Positions 1-5,427 are shown, numbered from the stretch's first letter. The stretch is 6,150 nucleotides of DNA from Acidobacteriota bacterium (GCA_028876695.1 JAGWRH010000269.1:1-6150), one strand, 5' to 3'. Numbers and translations: made by a program. Notes: generated from the letters alone by a model not told the origin.

Positions 1-254
1 GTTAGAAAAAGCGCGACGGTGCTTTGATGCCCGGGCACTTGGCCCCACTGCGAAACGACATCGCAGGGTCCGAGCGCGTCGTGAACGCGGATCAGTTCTG
101 CGATCTCTGGCCGCGCGGAACAGTCAAGCAACAGCACCGGAAGCATGCGCCCGCCATGAACGCCGACAGTGCTTATTGCGGCGTCCGCAACGATGGGAAC
201 GGGACGTGCCTCCTCCAGTCGTTTAATCGCTATGTCAGTTTTTTTCGGTTTCAT
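1..254 (-). CDS. Hypothetical protein, N-terminal 84 residues (runs off left edge)
   Basis: An open frame starts at an ATG (254-252) and continues without a stop to the left edge, giving 84 codons. The protein starts MKPKKTDIAIKRLEEARPVP and carries on with alternating hydrophobic and polar residues. It includes a GGRMLPVLLLD stretch (about residues 34-44), a Cys at 45 and another near 63. There is no signal peptide or membrane helix in the visible part, so it is probably cytosolic. The start overlaps the 3' end of the upstream membrane-protein gene by 20 bases in a different frame. No good ribosome binding site precedes it, and both points fit translational coupling. I do not recognise the family. 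The frame is supported by its length without stops, sensible protein composition and the overlap arrangement. The real 3' end lies outside the window. Confidence 0.72.
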   Translation of the reverse strand, partial: MKPKKTDIAIKRLEEARPVPIVADAAISTVGVHGGRMLPVLLLDCSARPEIAELIRVHDALGPCDVVSQWGQVPGHQSTVALFL

Positions 255-810
255 CGGTCCATTGCCGCAACATGATTGGACCACTGTCCATCGGGAGGTT
301 GTGTGCATCTTCCAAGATCAGGTTCTGTCCGTCGATCGTCGCGTCGCCGATCACGGCGTTTTCTAAAGAAAACAGCAACCAGCCCGAGACGGTCTGGTGG
401 GCATCAATCCGCTCGGGAAGGCGGAAAACCGTCGCCGGACGTTCGTCACGGTGCTGATGCTCCTGAAGTGTTGTGTCGTGGGGGACCCGGCAGATAACCG
501 GCGCGCCGCTCTGCAGAGTATAGGTTATCTGGAGCTCAGCACGCGCAATCGAATTATCAATGTCCGTGGGATTACTGACTGAGACGAGGAGGCCAAACAG
601 TTGCCGTTCCGGCACCAATTGGCGGTAGCCATTGACAAGATATATGCCGAGCCTGGGCCTGCGACGGCTCTCCTGCTCTTCGGTGAGCAAGAGCGCGTGG
701 GCAGCAGTTCTCGCTGACCTCCATGCGACCAGCAGAGAGCCGCAAGAAACTGCGAGAGCTAACGCCGAAATCCAGACCTCGGAAACGGAGCTTTCCCATG
801 CGCCCGTCAT
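235..810 (-). CDS. Hypothetical membrane protein with one N-terminal helix
   Basis: This encodes 191 residues from an ATG preceded by a purine-rich GAGG (814-817) three bases upstream. Residues about 12-30 (VWISALALAVSCGSLLVAW) form one hydrophobic helix. It is followed by RSAR and a charged linker with EEQESRRRPR near residues 44-53. By the positive-inside rule the N-terminus would be outside and the roughly 140-residue C-terminal domain in the cytoplasm. That domain looks beta-rich (GIYLVNGYRQL, LFGLLVSVSNPTD, AELQITYTL), as in an immunoglobulin-like or jelly-roll fold, but I cannot name a family. It lies 44 bases after the malonyl-CoA decarboxylase gene on the same strand and overlaps the next gene by 20 bases. 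A TAAAAT box at 834-839 with a CTGGCA 18 bases upstream could be its own promoter, but this is weak. Parts of the gene have lower GC than the neighbouring decarboxylase gene. Function unknown. Confidence 0.8.
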   Translation of the reverse strand: MTGAWESSVSEVWISALALAVSCGSLLVAWRSARTAAHALLLTEEQESRRRPRLGIYLVNGYRQLVPERQLFGLLVSVSNPTDIDNSIARAELQITYTLQSGAPVICRVPHDTTLQEHQHRDERPATVFRLPERIDAHQTVSGWLLFSLENAVIGDATIDGQNLILEDAHNLPMDSGPIMLRQWTDETEKN

Positions 811-854
811 TGGCCTCTTCGTCCGGTGGGCCGGATTTTACCGCTAACTATCGA

Positions 855-2228
855 TTACTGCCAGGCGGCGGAGACGGCTTCGAGTTCGCGATGGAGGCCG
901 CGGGAAACTTCGATCTGGCCGCGGACGAAGCGTTCGTGATTTTCCTCGAGATCGTCAGGGACGTAACGGTAATTGACGGTGACTCCGAAGGATTCCTCGA
1001 TGCCGTAGGGACGCAAATTGCCGAACGCGTTGATGCGTTCGATGCGCGCGCCATTGGAAAGATGGAATGTGGCGACGGGATCGTAAAGCTTGCCCGCTTT
1101 CCCCGCCCCGGCGGGCAGGCGCGCGTGGGTGAGGTACGCGAGAGCGACACGCTCCAACGGCGCGACGAGGGCGCGGCGCAGCGCGCCAGACGGCAGACGC
1201 TCGCGCGAGCGCCCCAGCAACCGGAGAAACGCTTCCGCGGGATCGCGCTTGCCGGTGGCGGAGGTCAGGCTGGGCGCGAAATCCTCGAGCAGACGGACGA
1301 GCCGCTCGTGCGTGATCCCGTCTTTATCTTCGGTGTCGGCCAGGGCCTGAGCGAAGCGGGGCATGGGCGAAAGCGTGCTGTAGATCTTGATATTCGGGAA
1401 TTCGGCCGCAAGTTCGGCGACCACCTGCTTGATCAGGAAATTGCCGAAGGGAACGTTGCGCAGACCCTTCAGGCAGTTGTTGATCGAGTAGAAGATGGCC
1501 GTATCCGCGCGCGAAGGATCGCTGACGGGCGCGTGGGGATCGAGCAGCGGCTCGAGTTCGCCGAGGATGCCGCTGGAGAGCGCGACTTCGACGAAGATGA
1601 TCGGCTCGCTGGCGAGCGCGGGATGAAAAAACGCGAAGCAGCGGCGGTCGGCTTCGAGGCGGCGGCGCAGGTCGGCCCAGCCGTTAATTTCGTGGACCGA
1701 TTCGTAGCGGATCAACTTTTCGAGAATGAGCGCGGAGGTCTGCCAGCTAATGCGTTCCAGGCGCAGAAAACCGCGGTTGAACCAGGAGCGGAAAAGGTGG
1801 CGCAGGTCGGCATCGAGCGGCTCGAACGCGCCGGCATTGCCGTTGCGAGAAACATCGAGCAAATCGCCGCGAAGCGCGACCAGAGTTTCCGTACCGCCTG
1901 GGGCCGTATTGATGCGGCGGATGAGTTCCTGGCGCGGCGCCTCGACAGCGGCGGAAAGCGCGGCGAGAGTTTTCGTGCCGGGATTCTTCTGATACTCAGC
2001 GGAGGCGCGGAGAATGCCGGCAGCGTCCGGCGAAAATTCCCTGCACAGCATTTCGAAAAAGCTCGGGCGCTGCGCGGGACCCATCGCGCGATAGCTATTG
2101 ATGATTTCCTGGGCGACAGCCGTCTGCGAGGCTTCGCCGCGTTCGGAAAGCAACCGATGGCAGAGGAACTGCATGTCGCCGCCGCGCCGCGATTGCATGG
2201 CGCGCAGCAGGTTAGTCAGGAAGCCCAT
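855..2228 (-). CDS. Malonyl-CoA decarboxylase
   Basis: Converts malonyl-CoA to acetyl-CoA and CO2, so it can recycle malonyl-CoA or serve malonate use. The product is 457 residues from the chosen ATG, close to the family's usual size. Family landmarks in order: a helical N-terminal domain (about 1-160) ending in LFRSWFNRGFLRLERISW; the GNAT-like catalytic domain with HPALASEPIIFVEVAL (about 202-217), AIFYSINNCLKGL (244-256), the STLSPMPRF motif (284-292), TFHLSNGARIERIN (388-401) and VNYRY (418-422). By alignment from memory with human MLYCD, Ser287 and His389 match its catalytic Ser329 and His423. The frame is open upstream to a TTG at 2321 (488 residues), and another ATG lies at 2240. I chose 2228 because residues before it look unlike family sequence and a perfect TATAAT lies just upstream. 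None of these starts has a clear ribosome binding site. It follows the acyl-CoA dehydrogenase gene after a 204-base spacer. Cytosolic, with no targeting signal. Confidence 0.93.
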   Translation of the reverse strand: MGFLTNLLRAMQSRRGGDMQFLCHRLLSERGEASQTAVAQEIINSYRAMGPAQRPSFFEMLCREFSPDAAGILRASAEYQKNPGTKTLAALSAAVEAPRQELIRRINTAPGGTETLVALRGDLLDVSRNGNAGAFEPLDADLRHLFRSWFNRGFLRLERISWQTSALILEKLIRYESVHEINGWADLRRRLEADRRCFAFFHPALASEPIIFVEVALSSGILGELEPLLDPHAPVSDPSRADTAIFYSINNCLKGLRNVPFGNFLIKQVVAELAAEFPNIKIYSTLSPMPRFAQALADTEDKDGITHERLVRLLEDFAPSLTSATGKRDPAEAFLRLLGRSRERLPSGALRRALVAPLERVALAYLTHARLPAGAGKAGKLYDPVATFHLSNGARIERINAFGNLRPYGIEESFGVTVNYRYVPDDLEENHERFVRGQIEVSRGLHRELEAVSAAWQ

Positions 2229-2238
2229 GAACCGGACC

Positions 2239-2244
2239 ATTATA
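2239..2244 (-). promoter_or_regulatory. Perfect TATAAT -10 box just before malonyl-CoA decarboxylase
   Basis: The minus strand reads TATAAT at 2244-2239 in a very GC-rich surrounding. Transcription would begin near 2232, only a few bases before the ATG at 2228, so the mRNA would have almost no leader. No convincing -35 box is seen 16-18 bases upstream. The box overlaps the alternative ATG at 2240, so if it is a real promoter that longer start cannot be used from this transcript. Confidence 0.35.
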
Positions 2245-2364
2245 ACGCGGCGAGCGCCGGGTTGAGCGCCCGCGGGAGAACCGAGTATGCCGGCTGTAAC
2301 CGGGATGTAACGCCGCGGCAAGCGATCCTACGAGCGCTGCGACCCCGGGACAACGAACAAAGCC

Positions 2365-2399
2365 GATCCTTCGGTCGCGTTGCTCGCTCGGGATGACGA
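2365..2399. repeat. Intergenic REP-like repeat, copy A, with adjacent hairpin
   Basis: On the minus strand this begins TCGTCATCCCGAGCGAG and ends CGACCGAAGGATC. It resembles the GTCATCC-GAGCGAAG-GGATC intergenic repeats I know from Acidobacteriota and some other soil bacteria. The arms (GATCC... and ...GGATGAC) are imperfect inverted repeats. Directly beside it, at 2402-2416, is a 6-bp stem with a three-base loop (CTTGCC and GGCAGG on the minus strand, one G-T pair), without a T tract. Lying 34 bases after the acyl-CoA dehydrogenase stop, the pair could end or slow transcription, or stabilise the mRNA 3' end. A degenerate second copy is at 3846-3892. Confidence 0.5.
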
Positions 2400-2432
2400 C
2401 CCCTGCCTGCGGCAAGCGGGCTCGCCGGGGCG

Positions 2433-3593
2433 TCACTTTCCGAGCAGCTGGCGGGCGATGACGAGGCGCTGAATTTCGCTGGTGCCTTCGCCGATGGTGC
2501 AGAGCTTCACGTCGCGATAAAACTTTTCGGCGGGGTAATCCTTGATGAAGCCGTAGCCGCCATGGATTTGGACGGCTTCGTTGGCAACCCGCACGGCGAC
2601 TTCTCCGGCGTAGAGCTTGGCCATGCTGGCTTCGCGGGTGATGCGCGATTGGGCGGACGATTGAGCGGCGCGGTCGGCGAGCCAAGCGGCGCGATAGGTG
2701 AGCAGGCGCGCGGCTTCGATCTGGGTGGCCATATCGGCGAGCTTGAATTGAATGGCCTGAAATTCGGCGATGGGCTTGCCGAATTGCTTGCGTTCCCTGG
2801 CGTAACGCAGAGCCGATTCGTAGGCGCCCTGCGCCATGCCGAGGCCGAGCGCGGCGATGGAAATGCGTCCACCATCGAGAATCTGCAGGCAATTGACAAA
2901 CCCTTGGCCTTCGCGTCCGAGGAGATTTTCGGCGGGCACGCGGCAATCGGTGAAAACCACCTCGCTGGTGTCGCTGGCACGCAGGCCGAGCTTGTTTTCC
3001 TTTTTGCCGGGGCGGAAGCCAGGAGTTCCCTTCTCGACGATGAAGGCGGAGATGCCGTGGTGCTGCTTTTCGGGGCTGGTGACCGCCATGGCGACGCAAA
3101 CGTCGGCGTAGTGGCCGTTGGTGGTGAAGGTTTTCGAGCCGTTCAATAACCAACCGCCGTTATTTTTAGCGGCGACGGTGCGCGTGCCGCCCGCGTCGGA
3201 GCCGGCTTCGGGTTCGGTGAGCGACCAGCAGCCAAGTTTTTTGCCCTGCGCGAGAGGCGCGAGATACTTCCGCTTCTGCGCATCGGTGCCGAACTTGAAA
3301 ATGTGATTGCCGCAGAGCGAATTGTGCGCGGCGACGATGATGCCGACGGAGCCATCGACGCGCGAAAGTTCCTCGATGATCAGGGCGTATTCGACGTATC
3401 CCATGCCCGCGCCGCCGTAATTTTCGGGAAAAATCACGCCGAGAAAACCCATATCGGCGAGCTTGGGAATCAGTTCGGACGGGAAATGCGAGGCTTCGTC
3501 CCATTCCATCACCTGGGGCGCGATTTCCGCCTCGGCGAATTCGCGAACGGTGCGGCGAAGCTGCCGCTGATCGTCGGTAAGCGAGAATTCCAA
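2433..3593 (-). CDS. Acyl-CoA dehydrogenase (short/medium-chain, butyryl-CoA dehydrogenase-like)
   Basis: A flavoenzyme that introduces the trans-2 double bond into an acyl-CoA, passing electrons to an electron-transfer flavoprotein. This is the first oxidation step of beta-oxidation. The product is 386 residues, the standard family length. An N-terminal helical domain (about 1-110, starting MEFSLTDDQRQLRRTVREFA) is followed by the beta domain with CWSLTEPEAGSDAGG (122-136) and the flavin-contacting TFTTNG (155-160). The C-terminal helical domain (about 235-386) carries the family signature at 342-361 (QIHGGYGF to FYRD). The catalytic base is predicted to be Glu369 in GEGTSEIQR, the position used by short- and medium-chain enzymes, not the isovaleryl or long-chain position. 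Exact chain length cannot be read from sequence. The start is TTG at 3593, supported by a GAGGG ribosome binding site and the family-typical N-terminus. The malonyl-CoA decarboxylase gene follows on the same strand. Confidence 0.95.
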   Translation of the reverse strand: MEFSLTDDQRQLRRTVREFAEAEIAPQVMEWDEASHFPSELIPKLADMGFLGVIFPENYGGAGMGYVEYALIIEELSRVDGSVGIIVAAHNSLCGNHIFKFGTDAQKRKYLAPLAQGKKLGCWSLTEPEAGSDAGGTRTVAAKNNGGWLLNGSKTFTTNGHYADVCVAMAVTSPEKQHHGISAFIVEKGTPGFRPGKKENKLGLRASDTSEVVFTDCRVPAENLLGREGQGFVNCLQILDGGRISIAALGLGMAQGAYESALRYARERKQFGKPIAEFQAIQFKLADMATQIEAARLLTYRAAWLADRAAQSSAQSRITREASMAKLYAGEVAVRVANEAVQIHGGYGFIKDYPAEKFYRDVKLCTIGEGTSEIQRLVIARQLLGK

Positions 3594-3597
3594 TGGT

Positions 3598-3602
3598 CCC
3601 TC
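3598..3602 (-). promoter_or_regulatory. Ribosome binding site that supports the TTG start of acyl-CoA dehydrogenase
   Basis: GAGGG on the minus strand lies four bases upstream of the TTG at 3593. No in-frame ATG is close by, and the protein begins MEFSLTDDQ as family members usually do. The site therefore decides in favour of the unusual TTG codon. Confidence 0.6.
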
Positions 3603-3637
3603 GCTGGCGGGCTGATGGGCCCGCGGCGCGCAGATCA

Positions 3638-3646
3638 GTTATAGCA
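3638..3646 (-). promoter_or_regulatory. Extended -10 promoter candidate for acyl-CoA dehydrogenase
   Basis: The minus strand reads TGCTATAAC, a TGn extension followed by a five-of-six match to TATAAT. No good -35 hexamer lies at 16-18 bases, but extended -10 promoters can do without one. Initiation would fall near 3631, giving a leader of about 38 bases that contains the GAGGG site. Confidence 0.4.
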
Positions 3647-3825
3647 TGCGACGGTTCGAAGCGCCGGAAGCGGAGCAGACGTGATTCGCGGCGAACACGA
3701 GACAGGCCGACTAAATCCGCGAGGTTGCAAGCGGCGCAGAGGATGCGAATGACCGTCGAAGCAGATATCTCGCTCCGCTCAAACGGCGAGCGGGTTCGGA
3801 ATGCCGTGCGACGAATATTGCGAGG

Positions 3826-3838
3826 GGTTGGGCCAACC
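3826..3838. repeat. 13-bp perfect palindrome GGTTGG-G-CCAACC
   Basis: Two perfect 6-base arms flank a single central base. A one-base loop is too tight for a good RNA hairpin, so a dimeric protein binding site is more likely than a terminator, or it may be chance. It lies about 185 bases upstream of the proposed dehydrogenase start of transcription, far for a classical operator. Confidence 0.3.
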
Positions 3839-3845
3839 TAAGAGA

Positions 3846-3892
3846 GATCCTTCCTTCGTATCCGCCAAAAGCCGACTCGTTCAGGACGACGA
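3846..3892. repeat. Intergenic REP-like repeat, degenerate copy B
   Basis: It shares the outer ends of copy A at 2365-2399 in the same orientation: GATCCTTC on the left and GGAYGACGA on the right. The middle is different and longer, with GCCAAAAGCCGAC around a weak stem. On the minus strand it reads TCGTCGTCCTGAACGAG to GAAGGATC. It begins 15 bases beyond the hemH stop, so both copies lie just after the 3' end of a gene on the same strand. Confidence 0.4.
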
Positions 3893-3906
3893 TCGCCGTT
3901 CGCGCC

Positions 3907-4899
3907 TCAGAGGGCGAGCGTGGCGACGCCGGAGCGGTGGCCGACAGCGCGCAGCACCAAGTCTGCCATAGCGCGGATCAGCAGAGGCGAATCGTTCAGC
4001 CCGGGCGTCATGTAAAAATCCTCGACGCCGAGGGAGTGGGCCAATTCGCGCGCTTCAAGGTTGATTTCGTGCAACGTCTCGATGTGATCGGTTAAGAACG
4101 CGATGGGAATTACCAGCAAGCGGCGCATGCCTTCGCTCGCGAGCTTGGCGATCGTGCCGGTGAGCGATGGCTCAAGCCACTTCTGCGGGCCGACTTTGCT
4201 CTGAAAGCAGAGCACGTGCGGATTGGCCCACGCACCCAATTCGCGAACCAGTTCGACCGTAGCGGCAATGTGCTTCGGATAGGGATCGCCCTTTTCGACC
4301 AGCGACACCGGCAGGCCATGCGCGCTGAAAACCAGGCAAACATTGTCCGGATCGGGCAAATGTTCCAGCACGCCGTTGATGCGCTCGACGATAGCGGCGA
4401 TGTAGTCCGGATGATCGTAAAAATGATCGATGCGCTGGACCGGAACTTTCGGTTTGTAGAGGCGGTGCCATTCCTTGAGGCTGCTGCCGGTGGTGGCGAA
4501 AGAATAGTGCGGATAGAGCGGCAGCAGAACCAACTCGTCGTAGGGCGCGGATTCGAGGGCGGCGATGGCCGCGCGGGTATCCGGGTGCCAATATCGCATT
4601 GCCACGACGGCGCGCGCGGAAATGTGCGGGCGCAGCGCGCGTTCGAGGCCGATGGCTTGCTGTTCGGTGAGGCGGCGGATGGGCGACCCTCCGCCGATTT
4701 CGGCGTAATGCTGGCGCACCTTCTTCGAGCGCGTGGTGGAAATCAACTTCGCGAGCGGCTTGCGCGCGAGAAACGAGCCGGGAAAGTCGATGATGTCCGG
4801 ATCGCAGAAAAGATTGTAAAGGAACGGTTCGACGGCCTCTTGCGTGTCCGGCCCGCCCAGTTGAAAGAGAACGATGGCGATTCGTTTTTCCGAGGTCAT
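3907..4899 (-). CDS. hemH: Ferrochelatase (HemH)
   Basis: Inserts ferrous iron into a porphyrin in the final part of haem synthesis. The product is 330 residues, normal for bacterial enzymes. Motifs in order: IVLFQLGGPD (9-18, the place of the usual LLNLGGP), FLYNLFCDPDII (26-37), YAEIGGGSPI (65-74), RYWHPDT (102-108), LPLYPHYSFATTGSS (126-140), VFSAHGLP (190-197), GDPYP (204-208), CFQSKVGPQKWLEPS (231-245) and IPIAFLTDHIETLHEI (264-279). His194 and Glu274 match the catalytic His263 and Glu343 of the human enzyme. The IGGGSPI, TTGSS and QSKVGP motifs resemble the protoporphyrin-type enzymes of diderms and mitochondria more than the coproporphyrin-type of Gram-positives. Only three cysteines are present (32, 188, 231) and none is C-terminal, so there is no [2Fe-2S] cluster. 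The start is ATG with a weak GGGTAG upstream. It stands alone, without other haem genes, and is divergent from the small plus-strand gene. Confidence 0.96.
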   Translation of the reverse strand: MTSEKRIAIVLFQLGGPDTQEAVEPFLYNLFCDPDIIDFPGSFLARKPLAKLISTTRSKKVRQHYAEIGGGSPIRRLTEQQAIGLERALRPHISARAVVAMRYWHPDTRAAIAALESAPYDELVLLPLYPHYSFATTGSSLKEWHRLYKPKVPVQRIDHFYDHPDYIAAIVERINGVLEHLPDPDNVCLVFSAHGLPVSLVEKGDPYPKHIAATVELVRELGAWANPHVLCFQSKVGPQKWLEPSLTGTIAKLASEGMRRLLVIPIAFLTDHIETLHEINLEARELAHSLGVEDFYMTPGLNDSPLLIRAMADLVLRAVGHRSGVATLAL

Positions 4900-5073
4900 A
4901 TTGCGCTACCCGAGCGGCACGGAGGCCGCCGGAAACCCGCTGCGTGGTCCGCTGTCCTTAAGATGCCACAACTGGAGGGACGCTTCCAGAGAAAGAACGC
5001 GAACTTGCGCAGCGATCCAAGAACCGCGGCGATGGAGCGAGTTTGGGAATGGGAAATCGGCGACAGGGTCGTA

Positions 5074-5102
5074 TTGACCATGCGCACGAATGAATTTACA
5101 TT
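5074..5102 (+). promoter_or_regulatory. Sigma-70-like promoter for the 71-residue protein
   Basis: TTGACC (5074-5079), exactly 17 bases, then TACATT (5097-5102): five of six and four of six matches to consensus with optimal spacing, in an otherwise GC-rich region. Transcription would begin near 5109, leaving only about six bases before the ATG at 5115. This agrees with the absence of a ribosome binding site there. Confidence 0.5.
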
Positions 5103-5105
5103 CGT
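5086..5105. promoter_or_regulatory. Inverted repeat over the -10 box (possible operator)
   Basis: ACGAATG and CATTCGT are perfect 7-base inverted arms separated by six bases (AATTTA). The dyad covers the proposed -10 box at 5097-5102 and ends just before the predicted start of transcription. This is where a dimeric repressor would block RNA polymerase. It lies in the hemH/71-residue gene divergent spacer, about 190 bases from hemH. Confidence 0.4.
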
Positions 5106-5114
5106 AGCGTGCCC

Positions 5115-5330
5115 ATGCAGAAGATTCAGGTTGGCCAGGTGTGGAAGAAGGACGACACCGGCGAAACTTTTTTAATCACCAAGGTTTACAGCGAAGCGCT
5201 TACGAGCTACGCGGTATTGCGAAAAACGGGATCGGAAGATCAGCCGCCGCTGCGAATCAAGATATCGCGAGCCGGCGGATCGCCGGGCCTGCCCGGGTTC
5301 ACCTTCACGCAAAAATCGGACGATTTTTAA
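5115..5330 (+). CDS. Small hypothetical protein (71 residues)
   Basis: It starts MQKIQVGQVWKKDDTGETFL and ends FTFTQKSDDF. The protein is short, soluble and predicted mostly beta (GQVWKK, TFLITKVY, SYAVLRKT, LRIKISR), like a small barrel. It has no signal peptide, membrane helix or cysteine. The VGQVW opening and YAVLR centre look like a conserved, folded protein and not a chance frame, but I cannot name the family. An in-frame GTG two codons earlier (5109) is an alternative start, and neither start has a ribosome binding site. It is the only plus-strand gene here, divergent from hemH and convergent with the outer-membrane protein gene. It has its own promoter-like sequence with a dyad over the -10 box. 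Its stop codon overlaps an A/T-rich hairpin. Reading frames antisense to it are shadows. Confidence 0.75.
   Translation: MQKIQVGQVWKKDDTGETFLITKVYSEALTSYAVLRKTGSEDQPPLRIKISRAGGSPGLPGFTFTQKSDDF
5311..5328. terminator. A/T hairpin overlapping the stop codon, possible terminator part
   Basis: AAAAATCG, then GA, then CGATTTTT form a perfect 18-base palindrome. As RNA it would fold as a 7-bp stem with a GGAC loop. It includes the last codons and first stop-codon base of the 71-residue gene. The stem is weak in GC but has A tracts and T tracts on both strands, so it could help terminate transcription in either direction between the convergent genes. Confidence 0.35.
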
Positions 5331-5348
5331 CGGCGGATCGTTAGCGGT

Positions 5349-5367
5349 GTCGCGCTGCCGGCGCGAC
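5349..5367. terminator. GC-rich hairpin between convergent genes
   Basis: GTCGCGC and GCGCGAC pair as a perfect 7-bp stem around a five-base loop (TGCCG). It lies 19 bases after the stop of the plus-strand gene and about 60 bases after the stop of the outer-membrane protein gene. No T tract follows on either strand, so it is not a classical intrinsic terminator. It may act with the A/T hairpin at 5311-5328 or protect mRNA ends. Confidence 0.35.
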
Positions 5368-5427
5368 GCGGCCGGGCGGAGGCGCGGGACCGCTCTATCC
5401 ACAGCCCGAATTTCCGGCGCGCCGGTA

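Larger units (their letters stand above)
3594..3906. other. Non-coding spacer between ferrochelatase and acyl-CoA dehydrogenase
   Basis: This 313-base stretch holds no convincing gene. A plus-strand frame at 3593-3841 is Arg-rich, low in complexity and overlaps the dehydrogenase leader, so I reject it. What can be seen is the dehydrogenase leader and extended -10 box (3594-3646), a 6-bp stem CCGCTC/GAGCGG with a seven-base loop (3775-3793), a 13-bp palindrome (3826-3838) and a degenerate repeat copy (3846-3892) just after the ferrochelatase stop. No T-tract terminator is visible for hemH. Confidence 0.6.

Noticed and set aside
822..839. TCCGG-TGGG-CCGGA stem followed by TTTT on the plus strand, terminator-like
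   Set aside because: No plus-strand gene precedes it and the stem is only 5 bp. On the minus strand the T run comes out as A's before the stem. It may be a small leader hairpin of the membrane-protein gene, but I would not annotate it.
723..2396. Very long plus-strand open frame (557 codons) antisense to malonyl-CoA decarboxylase
   Set aside because: Composition is Arg/Gly/Ala-rich with no family motif. It exists because GC-rich third positions of the real gene leave few stops on the other strand. The antisense gene has unmistakable family motifs.
2212..3153. Minus-strand 313-codon frame inside the acyl-CoA dehydrogenase gene
   Set aside because: It is an out-of-frame shadow, Arg/His/Pro-rich and without motifs, and it covers a gene whose family is certain.
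3593..3841. Plus-strand 82-codon frame in the spacer
   Set aside because: It is Arg-rich and low in complexity, has no ribosome binding site, and starts within the dehydrogenase start region.
4900..5073. Search for a hemH promoter in the divergent spacer
   Set aside because: I found no minus-strand pair of -35 and -10 boxes good enough to report.
4216..5175. Plus-strand 319-codon frame antisense to hemH
   Set aside because: It is a shadow of the ferrochelatase codons with no recognisable domain, and it runs into the small gene's region in another frame.
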